34,752 bases of DNA, from contig JAEOSY010000196.1 in assembly GCA_016840125.1 (NCBI GenBank), positions 1 through 34,752 of the forward strand, given 5' to 3'. The notes below the pieces were generated by a model. That model searched no databases, was not told where the DNA came from, and saw nothing but the letters and a program-made list of their open reading frames with translations. Of this stretch, positions 1 to 8,509 are shown in pieces. The position numbers and the translations under genes were made by a program. The stretch comes from Candidatus Helarchaeota archaeon. Lineage in GTDB: Archaea; Asgardarchaeota; Lokiarchaeia; Helarchaeales; HEL-GB-A. Each line of letters starts with the position of its first letter. Within the stretch, counting starts at the first letter, position 1.

Positions 1-67
1 ATATTATTGACATTTAATTTAGTCTTTAGCAAATTAAATAATAGCATAATTAGAGGAATGAAATAGA

Positions 68-220
68 ATGAGATTGGTTACGGTCCATCTGCCTAGAAGT
101 TATATTGAAGGTCTCGAAGAATTAGTGAAAGATAATCTATATCCAAACAGGAGCGAAGCTATTCGCGTGGCTGTTCGGGATATGTTAAAATCAGAATTAT
201 GGAAAAATCCCTCCCGATGA
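68..220 (+). CDS. Small ribbon-helix-helix (CopG/Arc-type) DNA-binding protein
   Basis: This 50-residue protein begins MRLVTVHLPRSYIEGLEELV. A short beta strand with alternating hydrophobic residues (VTVHLP) precedes two helices, and the motif YPNRSEAIRVAVRDML is the usual second half of the RHH fold (N-R-S-E-A-I-R). It is therefore probably a dimeric transcriptional repressor or an antitoxin-like regulator. No toxin gene follows; the next gene lies on the other strand. An AGAGGA stretch at 52-57 could serve as a ribosome binding site. The length is typical of single-domain archaeal RHH proteins. The target is unknown; an autoregulatory role is possible but unproven. Confidence 0.75.
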   Translation: MRLVTVHLPRSYIEGLEELVKDNLYPNRSEAIRVAVRDMLKSELWKNPSR

Positions 221-310
221 TATCCTAAATCTATTTATAATTCAACTTTTTTTATTGAACTACCAAACTCTTGTATTAAAGTTAGATAAAATGAGCTATA
301 GCCTTGGAAA

Positions 311-1450
311 TTAACCCAACTTAATTATTCGATTAGTTTCTTTTGCCACCTTCAAGCCTAAATCAAGGAGATTCTTGTAGATAACTTCGCGGTCTTCGCG
401 TTTGAGTGATAAAACCTTAGAAGAACAATTTACGACACAAATGCCACAGCCCATACACTTTTTTGAATCAATCTCGGGAGCTGAAGGGCCTAGAACTATC
501 GCGTGGAAGGGACATTTCTCTTCACATGTACCGCACTGCGTACAGCTCTCAATATCAGTGACAACTGAAATAAAGTTCGCCTTTGCAACAGCACGAGGAT
601 TTTCCCAACGCGTAATACCGCCAATTAAACTGCAGCAACAAGAACAACAGTTACAAATGAGCATGTGTTCCCCCTCTTCGAAATTCTCCGTTGTATGAAC
701 AAGTCCCATTTGGTTATATTCTTTTAATAACTTCAATGCATCTTCCTTATTAATTTCTTTAGCATATCCCCTGTCGATCATGTATCGTGCCCCTTGATTG
801 ACACTGATGCATGATTCTAAAGGGTGGTTACATTTTCGTAATCCCAGATACTCTAAACGGGTTCGACAAGCACATCTCTGAAGGGCAAGGACCCTTGCTT
901 GCTTAACAACCTCCTCAACTTGTTCATGTGCTAATATTGTTTGAGTAATTTGAACGGATTCTTGAACGGGGATTATACGGGACAGCGGTGTATCTGGACT
1001 TCCTTCGAAGTTACGATACCATTCCTCTTCAACTAGATATTTATAACTTAATTCTGCCAATTTCCGAGCTCTTTCCTTTGGCATGTCATGATAGCTTAGC
1101 GGAGGGGCATCGAACAGTAAAAAGGGCAGATGAATTGCATATCGTTTCACTTTCGATCCTATTCGCATTACGGCGTCGCTGTTAAACAAACGTTCTAATA
1201 TAGCGCTAACTTCTTCTTCAGATTTATTGATCTTTTTGGCAAACTTTTTTACCTTCATTGTTGCAGGAAACACTGGTAATTGAATGATATACTTCACATC
1301 CTCAGGATCTACCAGTAACCGCAGATATTCCATCCATGTTTCACTTACGTTCCCTTGGGTACCTATTGGGGATAAGCCAAAAACAGTAGCATCCAATTTC
1401 TTGGCTAATATTTTATAATATTCTTCGGTTTCGTTGGATTTTTCGGGCAT
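311..1450 (-). CDS. Fe-S protein with winged-helix-like N-terminus and C-terminal 2x[4Fe-4S] ferredoxin domain
   Basis: The 379-residue protein ends in two classical ferredoxin motifs: CTQCGTCEEKCP near residue 303 and CMGCGICVVNC near 342. Two further cysteine groups lie upstream: RCACR with CNHPLESC (about 192-214) and a dense ICNCCSCCC run near 265-273. Residues about 50-105 (FPATMKVKKFAKKINKSEEEVSAILERL) look like a winged helix. Proteins of this layout are found in anaerobic archaea and sulfate reducers as uncharacterised 4Fe-4S proteins; a role in electron transfer or redox sensing is inferred, not shown. It is a soluble protein with no signal peptide. It is separated by only 38 nt from the unknown gene upstream, so the two may be co-transcribed. 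Confidence 0.75.
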   Translation of the reverse strand: MPEKSNETEEYYKILAKKLDATVFGLSPIGTQGNVSETWMEYLRLLVDPEDVKYIIQLPVFPATMKVKKFAKKINKSEEEVSAILERLFNSDAVMRIGSKVKRYAIHLPFLLFDAPPLSYHDMPKERARKLAELSYKYLVEEEWYRNFEGSPDTPLSRIIPVQESVQITQTILAHEQVEEVVKQARVLALQRCACRTRLEYLGLRKCNHPLESCISVNQGARYMIDRGYAKEINKEDALKLLKEYNQMGLVHTTENFEEGEHMLICNCCSCCCSLIGGITRWENPRAVAKANFISVVTDIESCTQCGTCEEKCPFHAIVLGPSAPEIDSKKCMGCGICVVNCSSKVLSLKREDREVIYKNLLDLGLKVAKETNRIIKLG

Positions 1451-1488
1451 TTTAATTCTCTCTTGTTATTGATTAGATTTACTATATT

Positions 1489-2004
1489 TCATAAGAATTT
1501 CTCTATATTTTCCTGAATTTTATTTGTATATTCAAACATTATTAAGTTAGCCGTGTTTTCTCGAGTTTGCATAACGTTCTCCCCACACACATATTTTTCC
1601 CATTTCTCCCAGTTTTTAATAAAATCGATATGACGGTCTATTATCAATTCCTTCAATTTCCTTAAACCCTCCATGGGGAAATGATAAATCATCTTAGTTT
1701 TTCTACAATGAGCATATTTAGTAGTGGTAACATATTCCGCATATCCCAATTTTTCCCAATCTTTTAAAATTTCTCGAATTAATCGATGCGTAGAGGAAAA
1801 GTCGCTTCTACTGCGTCTAGTTATGTTTAACACAACCTTCGTTAGCTGTGTGCTAGGAAAAACATCGCTATGCCATTTCGAATTAACCCCTATTATATAT
1901 TCGGCCATTAACCATTCAATGATCTTTCTCTCTTTACTGAGACGTCGTTTAATTCCTTTCTCGAAAGAACTAAGTTCGGTTTCCGGAGTTTCTTGAGTAG
2001 GCAT
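1489..2004 (-). CDS. Hypothetical protein, possible winged-helix fold
   Basis: I do not recognise this 171-residue protein. It is rich in charged and aromatic residues and has no signal peptide or membrane segment. The middle part (roughly residues 50-125) has a helix-helix-strand rhythm: SSTHRLIREILKDWEKLGYA is followed by a basic strand KYAHCRKTKMIYHFP, resembling the recognition helix and wing of a winged-helix domain. This is a fold guess only. It lies between the 577-residue multidomain protein upstream (84 nt gap) and the Fe-S protein downstream (38 nt gap) on the same strand. The ATG at 2004 is the first start in the frame. Confidence 0.6.
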   Translation of the reverse strand: MPTQETPETELSSFEKGIKRRLSKERKIIEWLMAEYIIGVNSKWHSDVFPSTQLTKVVLNITRRSRSDFSSTHRLIREILKDWEKLGYAEYVTTTKYAHCRKTKMIYHFPMEGLRKLKELIIDRHIDFIKNWEKWEKYVCGENVMQTRENTANLIMFEYTNKIQENIEKFL

Positions 2005-2087
2005 TTAGCTTCTCTCGTAATAATGAACCATACTAAGGTAATTTATACTACCCGAAATAAAAAATTTAGGAAGAAGGAGATCTAAGA

Positions 2088-3821
2088 TTAAACGCCTAAT
2101 TTTTCTAATTTACTTTTAATATCATTAGCCATTTTTCGTATATCAGCTGCTTTCTCTTTCTCTCCCATTTTATCTGATAGTTCCGAAGCCCTTTCTAGAT
2201 GATTGATTGCTTCACGAAAATTACCCGCTGTCAATGCCTTATCGGCATTTGCAATTGAACTGTCTCGGTCCTCACGTAGGAATTTTTGTGCGTCTTTCGC
2301 TGATGTTGTAGCAGTAACTCGTTGTGCAGCTGGAACGCTGGGAGCTGGAACTTGTTCCATTTTGATCTTTTTAGCTTCTTCTTTTTCAAGAATTTTTTTA
2401 ACGCTTAAGGAAACCCGTTCAAGTTTATCTAATCTTTTTTCTTGCCCCACGGCGCCTGCTGCCATTAAATCCTTGGTTAACTTAATTGCCTCTTGTAATT
2501 TATTGTAAGCTTGTTGTCGATCTCTATTATCTAAATCCATTTTTGCCTCTTGGCGTAAAATATTCACGCGTTCTACTAGTTTGAATAGTTGTTCATCTGA
2601 CATTGTTTTAGTAGCTACCACTTCAATAGCTTCTTCTTTGGGCTTTTTCGAGGGTAGCTGCTCTACAGCAACTGGCTTTTCTATTTTCTCTAGGGGGAGC
2701 TCAAACTTTTCTTCTTCTCCACGATAAACCGATCTCAGGAGTTCTAAATGCTTTAATGCTAAATCTTGAGTGATATTTTTCTCCATCCACCTTCGTCTTA
2801 TAGAATCTACTAGATATTCTGGAAAAAATGATGGAAATACAATATCCGATTTTAAAAATATCCAGATGCTACCCTTCTTATCTTTAATCTCACTAATGAT
2901 ATTGTGACGTTTCAACTCATTAATACTTGGCATTATTTGGTCTAAAGGTTTCTCATATATATCAGGTAATTGATTAATTTCAATATAATTATTACGAAGA
3001 ATAGTTATTAAGTTATAATTATTTGGATCCGCTACTATCTCTGCAATCTGTTGCGAATCAGCATCTCCAAATTTATAATCTTTAAAGAATGAATCTATTT
3101 CTTCTTTATAGATTTGAAATACTTTCTTCAGGTCGCGCTTGGATCCCCCATCTTTGGAAAGTTTATAAAATTTTTCAACTGGACTTCGCATAGTGAAGAC
3201 ATCTTTAATTAGAAAGATACATTCTAGCTGCTTTCCCTCTTTTGTAATCACCGGAAGCTGACGAATCATCTGTGTTTTATGAAACGGTGATAAAATCGCA
3301 TCCAAATCTAAAACTTCTTCACCTACTTGATCAGATAACCACTTTCTTAAATCGTCTTTTAAAATCGCCCCTAACCCTAACTTCCGTAAAACTAAGATTC
3401 TCCTCTGATCACGATGAATCATTGAATAACGTTGTTCTTCTGTTATTTCAGTTAATGTTTGGATGTCTTCGTATTGCTTTTCCAAATATCTATTGAAATA
3501 TTTATCCTTAACATGGTCAATTAACAATTTTGAGATTTCAATGAGGGATTCTTCAAAAATATCCGCATCATCATCGTCGTTTAATAACAAAGCCACATAG
3601 TATTGACTTCTGCCCTCTTCAGGAAGACCAGTGTAATAAGAAGCTACCGATAAGTTCTCAATAGTCATTGATAAGAACCCTGCTTCCCCCCCGCCCATTG
3701 CGTGTGTGGTGAATATACGCATAATGTGATCTTCGCTTATTTTTAAAGCTCTGGGATGCATTCCCTCCACAACAACTCCTAGTTTATCATCCCATCGAAC
3801 GATAATTATTCCATAAGGCAT
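2088..3821 (-). CDS. Multidomain protein: longin/roadblock-like N-terminus, winged-helix-like middle, helical-repeat C-terminus
   Basis: The 577-residue protein has at least three parts. Residues 1-105 (MPYGIIIVRWDDKLGVVVEG, then FLSMTIENLSVASYYTGL, then YYVALLLNDDDDADIFEESL) have the strand-strand-helix pattern of longin or roadblock folds that fits small-GTPase partners. Residues about 120-370 are mixed and contain winged-helix-like stretches such as DQIMPSINELKRHNIISEIKD. The tail from about 410 is highly helical, with two TPR-like segments: RQQAYNKLQEAIKLTKDL and GNFREAINHLERASELSDKM. There is no membrane segment. A strong ribosome binding site (GAGGTGAT on the minus strand, 3830-3837) supports the ATG at 3821. 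The fold assignments are inferences from residue pattern; the function is unknown. Confidence 0.65.
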   Translation of the reverse strand: MPYGIIIVRWDDKLGVVVEGMHPRALKISEDHIMRIFTTHAMGGGEAGFLSMTIENLSVASYYTGLPEEGRSQYYVALLLNDDDDADIFEESLIEISKLLIDHVKDKYFNRYLEKQYEDIQTLTEITEEQRYSMIHRDQRRILVLRKLGLGAILKDDLRKWLSDQVGEEVLDLDAILSPFHKTQMIRQLPVITKEGKQLECIFLIKDVFTMRSPVEKFYKLSKDGGSKRDLKKVFQIYKEEIDSFFKDYKFGDADSQQIAEIVADPNNYNLITILRNNYIEINQLPDIYEKPLDQIMPSINELKRHNIISEIKDKKGSIWIFLKSDIVFPSFFPEYLVDSIRRRWMEKNITQDLALKHLELLRSVYRGEEEKFELPLEKIEKPVAVEQLPSKKPKEEAIEVVATKTMSDEQLFKLVERVNILRQEAKMDLDNRDRQQAYNKLQEAIKLTKDLMAAGAVGQEKRLDKLERVSLSVKKILEKEEAKKIKMEQVPAPSVPAAQRVTATTSAKDAQKFLREDRDSSIANADKALTAGNFREAINHLERASELSDKMGEKEKAADIRKMANDIKSKLEKLGV

Positions 3822-3829
3822 AGAAACGC

Positions 3830-3837
3830 ATCACCTC
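3830..3837 (-). promoter_or_regulatory. Strong Shine-Dalgarno site for the 577-residue protein
   Basis: The minus strand reads GAGGTGAT here, a full match to the archaeal anti-Shine-Dalgarno sequence, eight nucleotides before the ATG at 3821. It fixes the start and shows that this organism uses leadered, SD-dependent translation for this gene. Confidence 0.7.
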
Positions 3838-3995
3838 TATTGGTTAGGGAAGTAATTTTGAATTTTGATATTACTCTATTTCCCTAAACGAAATTAAAAG
3901 TTTATCTGAGCTATTTTTCTCTAAAAAAAAGTAGAACTAACCAAAATAATTTGATTTAGGTAGAATTGAAGACTGTATTAGTAATCTTAATCATA

Positions 3996-4018
3996 TATTA
4001 CATAAAATAAAAGAAAAT
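3996..4018 (-). terminator. T-rich terminator downstream of the P1 stalk gene
   Basis: Just after the stop of ribosomal protein P1, the minus strand carries a run dominated by T (TTTTCTTTTATTTTATG). Archaeal RNA polymerase terminates at such T-rich tracts without a hairpin. Position and composition fit the end of the uL1-P0-P1 operon. Confidence 0.4.
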
Positions 4019-4028
4019 AATGGGTTAT

Positions 4029-4328
4029 TTAGCCAAATAGAGCTCCTAAGCCCGCTACTTCTTCTTCTTCCTTCTCTTCTTCTTTCTCTTCTTTCTTAGC
4101 CTCTTTTTTGGATTCTGTTACTGCTGGGGCTGCTACTGGGGCTGCTGTTGGTATTGCCGCAGATTTTATAGCTTCCTCTATATTTACACCATCAAGTGCA
4201 GCTACAATTGATTTAACCTGGGCCTGATTTACATCTGCTCCAGCTGCTTTCAAAATCGAACCAACATTAGATTCATTTATTTTTTTCCCTGTTGAATGTA
4301 ACAACAGTGATGCATAGACATATTCCAT
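4029..4328 (-). CDS. rpl12: 50S ribosomal protein P1 (archaeal L12)
   Basis: This 99-residue acidic stalk protein starts [20 protein letters not shown], the usual N-terminal dimerisation helices. It then has an Ala/Pro hinge, a Lys/Glu-rich stretch ([12 protein letters not shown]) and the conserved tail GLGALFG, which binds translation factor GTPases. It forms dimers on the P0 scaffold of the large subunit stalk and recruits EF-1A and EF-2. It lies 21 nt downstream of the P0 gene, so translation from one mRNA is expected. The length is normal for archaeal P1, and the highly charged segment is typical rather than a composition artefact. Confidence 0.95.
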   Translation of the reverse strand: MEYVYASLLLHSTGKKINESNVGSILKAAGADVNQAQVKSIVAALDGVNIEEAIKSAAIPTAAPVAAPAVTESKKEAKKEEKEEEKEEEEVAGLGALFG

Positions 4329-4349
4329 ATTTTTACCTCCTAATCTTTT

Positions 4350-5357
4350 TTAACCAAACAATCCGCCTAATCCTAAGCCTTCATCTTTTTCTTCTTTCTT
4401 CTCTTCCTTAACTTCTTTTTTCTCCTCTTTCGAGGGTTTCACTTCAGCTACTTCTACTTTTTCTACTTCCTGCTTTAAATCCGCAGGTAAAGCGTTTGAG
4501 TCGACTTGTAAAATCTTATTAGATAAGGCTAATGCGGACGCTTTCGCTTTCGCCAAAATATCACCAACGGTATCTTTTGTTATAATTTCCGCTGTTAGAA
4601 TCAAGCTTTTAGCACTCAAAAAGGCTTTCTGCAGAAGTATTGAAATGTTATCTCGTGTAGGATAGGCTATTTCGAGAGACAGACTCAAAGCAGTTCCAAT
4701 CGCCGTCTGTAATTTGTTTAAAGTTGTCTCTAAACTAATATCCAAATCTGATCCTCTTAAGAGGAATCCGTCATCATAAGCCGCATAGAGATTTAAGCCA
4801 ATTTCCATTGGGATGATATTTAATCGTGATAGGACTAAAGCCATATGCCTAGAAATCTCTTCACCTACTTTGGCCACAACGCAATCTTTCTTGATATAAA
4901 TTGACCCACCCTTAACCATTGAGTCAATTCCGATATCTTTAAACTCACTTATCATTGGTCCTGGGGGAAATCCAGTATTACCTTTTGGTACAATAATATC
5001 TTTAGGTGCAATGTCGCCTCCTTTTGCAGGGGCATTGACTTTATTCTCGTCCAAGAACATTTTTAACTTAAAAGGATTCATTTCCGTGAAAATATATGAT
5101 GTCGATCCTTCAATTGCATTGACAAAATCCGCTATATTCTTTTTATTACTCTGTGACGCTGCAATTTTGAATAATCTGTTCTTCGCCATTCGAATAACAA
5201 TTTTGCCAGATAATTTTTTTCTTATTGATTGTAATTGCTTTGTGCCGAGCTTGAACATCTTTGCTAAACAAATAACCGGGTGTTTATCGATGAGTTCCTT
5301 AAGAAGTTGCACTTCTTCCAGCTTTAGCTGCGGGATCTGTTTCGTTTCGGTCGCCAT
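4350..5357 (-). CDS. rplP0: 50S ribosomal protein P0 (uL10, acidic stalk base)
   Basis: The 335-residue protein carries an N-terminal rRNA-binding domain (QLKLEEVQLLKELIDKHPVI), the archaeal/eukaryotic insertion domain (about residues 108-180, including GPMISEFKDIGI), a helical spine that binds P1 dimers, and a charged tail ending GLGLGGLFG, nearly identical to the P1 tail. It anchors the stalk on the GTPase centre of 23S rRNA together with uL11. Its ATG at 5357 sits one nucleotide past the uL1 stop, so the genes are translationally coupled, and the minus strand offers a GGTGGG ribosome binding site inside the end of uL1. Full length for the archaeal family. Confidence 0.95.
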   Translation of the reverse strand: MATETKQIPQLKLEEVQLLKELIDKHPVICLAKMFKLGTKQLQSIRKKLSGKIVIRMAKNRLFKIAASQSNKKNIADFVNAIEGSTSYIFTEMNPFKLKMFLDENKVNAPAKGGDIAPKDIIVPKGNTGFPPGPMISEFKDIGIDSMVKGGSIYIKKDCVVAKVGEEISRHMALVLSRLNIIPMEIGLNLYAAYDDGFLLRGSDLDISLETTLNKLQTAIGTALSLSLEIAYPTRDNISILLQKAFLSAKSLILTAEIITKDTVGDILAKAKASALALSNKILQVDSNALPADLKQEVEKVEVAEVKPSKEEKKEVKEEKKEEKDEGLGLGGLFG

Positions 5358-5358
5358 T

Positions 5359-6036
5359 TTAACCCACCTTCGCCATTATTTTGACTGCTGGTCCCATTGT
5401 CGTTTTTATACGTAAATCCGCAATATTCTGTAGCCCATGCTCGAATTGCCCTTCAAGATAGTTAGCTACTGACTGAATGTTTTCAGCTATATGCTGCGGA
5501 TCCATTTCTTCTATACCAACTTTACAATTAATCACTAAATTTTTCCGTAGGCGTACCCGTATCATTGTTTTATAAGCATCAACGACGGGATTCAGATCCG
5601 CATTAGGGGGTATGATCCCTCTGCCTTTTGGTGGACCTAACGGCATTTTACCTTTAGGACCCAGGACAGGTCCCAGCGACTTCGCCAAATCCGGCATTAA
5701 ATCGACTCCCGCGATGAATACATCAATGCCCTTCACAAATTTCTTTGCTTGCTTTTTGTCACCCTTTAATTTTGCTAACTCAGCTTTACCTAGAACATCA
5801 AGCCCCATATTTTTAGCCCGAATCCCTAAATCTCCACTTCCTATAACGCAGATTTTCGGCTCTTTGCCCAATGCATGCGGTAAGAACACTTCTACGTTGA
5901 TTCGATTCTTCGGTTGTTTCAAATCAACATTTTTTACACTCACTGAGAGGTCAACACTCTGAACAAACTTGCGCTTCTTTGTTTTTTCCTTTACTTCTTC
6001 CAGTGCTTTCAATATCGGGGCTAAATCTACGGGCAT
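5359..6036 (-). CDS. rpl1: 50S ribosomal protein uL1
   Basis: The 225-residue protein matches archaeal uL1: the N-terminal RKFVQSVDLSVSVKNVDLKQ, the glycine-rich segment GPVLGPKGKMPLGPPKGRGI (domain II) and the C-terminal LRIKTTMGPAVKI. It forms the mobile L1 stalk at the E site and in archaea often represses its own operon by binding its mRNA. It is the first gene of the uL1-P0-P1 unit; a TATA-like box lies about 65 nt upstream. Whether an L1-binding hairpin exists in the leader or in the early coding region could not be decided by eye. Confidence 0.95.
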   Translation of the reverse strand: MPVDLAPILKALEEVKEKTKKRKFVQSVDLSVSVKNVDLKQPKNRINVEVFLPHALGKEPKICVIGSGDLGIRAKNMGLDVLGKAELAKLKGDKKQAKKFVKGIDVFIAGVDLMPDLAKSLGPVLGPKGKMPLGPPKGRGIIPPNADLNPVVDAYKTMIRVRLRKNLVINCKVGIEEMDPQHIAENIQSVANYLEGQFEHGLQNIADLRIKTTMGPAVKIMAKVG

Positions 6037-6100
6037 TCTTAAATCTCACATTATTAGATTATCTAATTTTTCTGGTTTCTTTAGATCAACATTCCTATTT

Positions 6101-6108
6101 GATATAAA
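6101..6108 (-). promoter_or_regulatory. TATA box for the uL1-P0-P1 operon
   Basis: The minus strand reads TTTATATC here, inside the 91 nt gap between the uL11 stop and the uL1 start. A start site about 25 nt downstream would give a leader of roughly 40 nt before the uL1 ATG. This suggests that uL1-P0-P1 can be transcribed separately from uL11. Assigned by motif and position only. Confidence 0.45.
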
Positions 6109-6127
6109 AATATTATGAATGATATTC

Positions 6128-6622
6128 TCATAATGCTTGGTTTAATTGGCTATCGAAAACGCCGTTATCAATATCTTGTTGAGTTTCTCGAGGCGGTTTT
6201 CCCTCCACAGTTACTCCCATACTCACACAGGTTCCGATGACTTCTTTAACTGCTGGTTTTAATGTGGTCGATAAAAGTACAGCTTTTTTCATTTTTGCTA
6301 TCTTTATAATTACATCGATTCCAATGTCACCAATTATATTTGTCCCAGGTTCCGAGCTACCTTTCTGGACGTCTTCTACTTCCTTCAAGATGAGGGCAGA
6401 TGTTGGGGGGATGCCCAATTCAATATCAAATTGCTTGGTGCTAGTATTTACAGTAATTTTAACAGGGATCTTCATACCTGCAAAATCCTGAGATAATTCA
6501 TTGATTTTTTGTACAACTTGAAAAAGATTTACTCCAGTTGGACCAAGTGCAGGGCCAATGGGCGGTCCTGCTGACGCATGTCCACCTTCAACCAATGCTT
6601 CAATTGTGACTTTTTCACTCAT
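6128..6622 (-). CDS. rpl11: 50S ribosomal protein uL11
   Basis: The 164-residue protein has the diagnostic uL11 N-terminus (VEGGHASAGPPIGPALGPTG) and the C-terminal rRNA-binding domain with GTCVSMGVTVEGKPPRETQQ. It binds the GTPase-associated region of 23S rRNA next to P0. It lies upstream of uL1-P0-P1 on the same strand, the common archaeal order, but with a 91 nt gap and its own upstream region shared with the divergent phosphodiesterase. Often NusG and SecE precede uL11 in archaea; they are absent here, the upstream neighbour being a divergent unrelated gene. Confidence 0.95.
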   Translation of the reverse strand: MSEKVTIEALVEGGHASAGPPIGPALGPTGVNLFQVVQKINELSQDFAGMKIPVKITVNTSTKQFDIELGIPPTSALILKEVEDVQKGSSEPGTNIIGDIGIDVIIKIAKMKKAVLLSTTLKPAVKEVIGTCVSMGVTVEGKPPRETQQDIDNGVFDSQLNQAL

Positions 6623-6710
6623 GCTTGTTCTACCTTCGATTACTGCTTTAAGAACCTAGTTACTGATTATTAATGATGAGAATGATTATAGTGATATCTT
6701 TAATGTTAAG

Positions 6711-6719
6711 AAAATATAA
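6711..6719 (-). promoter_or_regulatory. Possible TATA box for uL11
   Basis: The minus strand reads TTATATTTT, about 90 nt upstream of the uL11 ATG, in the divergent intergenic region. The spacing would give a leader of roughly 60-70 nt. Motif-based and tentative. Confidence 0.3.
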
Positions 6720-6760
6720 TAATAGATTCCTAACAGAGTGGTATTAACTAAAATTAGATA

Positions 6761-6770
6761 ATATTTAAAA
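6761..6770 (+). promoter_or_regulatory. TATA box for the YfcE-like phosphodiesterase
   Basis: The sequence ATATTTAAAA is a good archaeal TATA box. A transcription start about 25 nt downstream (near 6793) would leave a short leader containing the GGAAGGTGA ribosome binding site before the TTG at 6821. Confidence 0.4.
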
Positions 6771-6820
6771 TTGACTTATTGTGAGATTTTGTAATCAATT
6801 TTTACAGGAAGGTGAATGGT

Positions 6821-7318
6821 TTGAAAATTGGTGTAATTTCAGACACACACGATCATATCGAGAACACAAAAAAAGCAGTAAAGATTTTTAATGAACGGGG
6901 CGTCGCATATGTTTTTCATGCTGGCGATTACATTGCACCATTTGTTATTCCAAAAGCTTTAAAGAATCTTAAATGCAAACTTTTTGGCGTCTACGGGAAT
7001 AACGATGGGGAATTATTGGGTCTTAAGAAGAAGTTTTCCGAAATGGGCGCTACAATCGAAGAACGGCAGCTTACACTCCAAATTGATAGTAAAACAATTG
7101 CCTTGTTTCATACCCTCAACGCAGACATCCAAAAAGCTCTTATTAATTCAAATAATTTCGATATCATTATCTTTGGTCATACCCATAATCCATCAATTGA
7201 AAAGGTTCAAGACTGTTTAATAATTAATCCTGGAGAAGCCTGTGGGTATCTCACTGGAAAAGCAACAATAGCGATTATCGATTTAGCGAAAATGGACGCC
7301 GAAATAATCACCCTTTAA
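6821..7318 (+). CDS. YfcE/MJ0936-family metallophosphoesterase
   Basis: A calcineurin-like phosphodiesterase of about 165 residues with every metal-binding motif in order: D8-x-H10 (SDTHDH), HAGD at 33-36, GNND at 59-62, H97 (ALFHT) and GHTH at 119-122. Family members bind two divalent metals and hydrolyse phosphodiesters; the physiological substrate is usually unknown. Two starts are possible: GTG at 6812 or TTG at 6821. I prefer TTG because AGGTGA at 6810-6815 is a good ribosome binding site for it and because the family normally begins M-K-I-G-V-I-S-D; the GTG lies inside that site. Its 3' end overlaps the convergent methyltransferase gene by 11 nt. Confidence 0.88.
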   Translation: MKIGVISDTHDHIENTKKAVKIFNERGVAYVFHAGDYIAPFVIPKALKNLKCKLFGVYGNNDGELLGLKKKFSEMGATIEERQLTLQIDSKTIALFHTLNADIQKALINSNNFDIIIFGHTHNPSIEKVQDCLIINPGEACGYLTGKATIAIIDLAKMDAEIITL

Positions 7319-8489
7319 CATTTACAGAATTTACTTGAAGTTTTGCAATAAAATATCCCGGTGTATCATCTATATCGGGGTAAAATCGTTGTAACCTTTG
7401 CCAATTCCTCAATTTATCAAGCTTTTCTCCAGGATGTCCGATGAAATAGGGTTGTTCTACTAATTGACAATCGTAATTATCAAGTAAAAATTTTATATTT
7501 GCCTCATTTTCCTCAGTAGTCAACGTGCATGTGCTATACACTATCATTCCACTAGGCTTGACATATTTTATTGCTGATTTCAGAAAATGTTGTTGATACG
7601 TTGCTGTGACGAGAACCTCTTTCATTGTAGTATCATCATAAAGTTTAGGGCGTACCCCTAATGCTGAGCAAGGTGGATCTATCAAGATTTTATCCGCCCA
7701 GTTGGTATATTTCCCGTCTAATTTACGTGAATCCCCATTCAGGAGTTCAATGTTTTTTATTCCTAATCGAACTACATGTTCCCTTAAACGTTTCAATCGA
7801 GGTCTTGAGCGATCAACTGCAACTATATGCCCCGTATTCTGCATGAGCTGGGCTAGATGTGTTACTTTTCCACCAGGCGCAGCACACATATCAAGGACAT
7901 TTTCATTTGGTTTAGGATCAAGTACCTTTGAAACTATTATAGAGGGTAACGACTGATCAAAGATCAATCCCTCTTTAAACAATTGGGATTCCCGAACACT
8001 AAAAACTCGATACATAGAATCAGTTATTTTGACTGCTAATCCCCTTTTTAATTGAAGCATTTCGCGTGCGGTCATCTTAGCGATTCCAGATGCTATGATT
8101 TCACCTGACTTAGTTACTATCGTAACTTTATCTCCAATTCTAGTCTTTGCCGCTCTAAGAACTCCTGGTGCAAACAGGTCGGCTCCCTGAATAAGACTTT
8201 CTGACGTAAATTTATCAACAACGACCTTTTTATTATATTCCGGAATCGAAAAGGGGCCCGTAACTGGCAAAGAAAGGCCCTCTTCTAGAAGGGGTACTAA
8301 TTTTGCCTGGATATTCATACGTTGAAAAATCTTGAGGACTTCATTTGAAGTAGTTTTTAGAGTATTGACCCGTATCGCATATTTTCTGCTAGGTCTTTTT
8401 AACGCCTGAATAAGGGGTTCAGTTCTTTCTCCATATTTCTTCCAAAATAATTCAATGATCTCTCGGGTAAACCTATATTTCTTCTCCAA
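7308..8489 (-). CDS. RsmB/NOP2/Sun (NSUN)-family RNA m5C methyltransferase with PUA domain
   Basis: The 393-residue protein has an N-terminal RNA-binding part, a PUA domain at about residues 90-165 (DLFAPGVLRAAKTRIGD through KRGLAVKITDSMYRV) and a Rossmann methyltransferase core. The SAM motif is DMCAAPGGK at 200-208. The two NSUN cysteines are present: DPPCSALG (C274, motif IV) and STCTLTTEENEAN (C321, motif VI, the nucleophile). An internal PUA domain is typical of archaeal homologues of human NSUN6, which methylate C72 of tRNAs; the target here is inferred. The start is a TTG at 8489, as no ATG precedes it after the in-frame stop at 8514. It lies 20 nt after pcm. Confidence 0.88.
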   Translation of the reverse strand: MEKKYRFTREIIELFWKKYGERTEPLIQALKRPSRKYAIRVNTLKTTSNEVLKIFQRMNIQAKLVPLLEEGLSLPVTGPFSIPEYNKKVVVDKFTSESLIQGADLFAPGVLRAAKTRIGDKVTIVTKSGEIIASGIAKMTAREMLQLKRGLAVKITDSMYRVFSVRESQLFKEGLIFDQSLPSIIVSKVLDPKPNENVLDMCAAPGGKVTHLAQLMQNTGHIVAVDRSRPRLKRLREHVVRLGIKNIELLNGDSRKLDGKYTNWADKILIDPPCSALGVRPKLYDDTTMKEVLVTATYQQHFLKSAIKYVKPSGMIVYSTCTLTTEENEANIKFLLDNYDCQLVEQPYFIGHPGEKLDKLRNWQRLQRFYPDIDDTPGYFIAKLQVNSVNVKG

Positions 8490-8509
8490 CTCTTCAAATT
8501 TACTACTTG

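Noticed and set aside
6662..6682. CTGA followed by ATGATGA, like the D'/C' part of a C/D box sRNA.
   Set aside because: No terminal C box or D box at suitable distances on either side, and no flanking stem.
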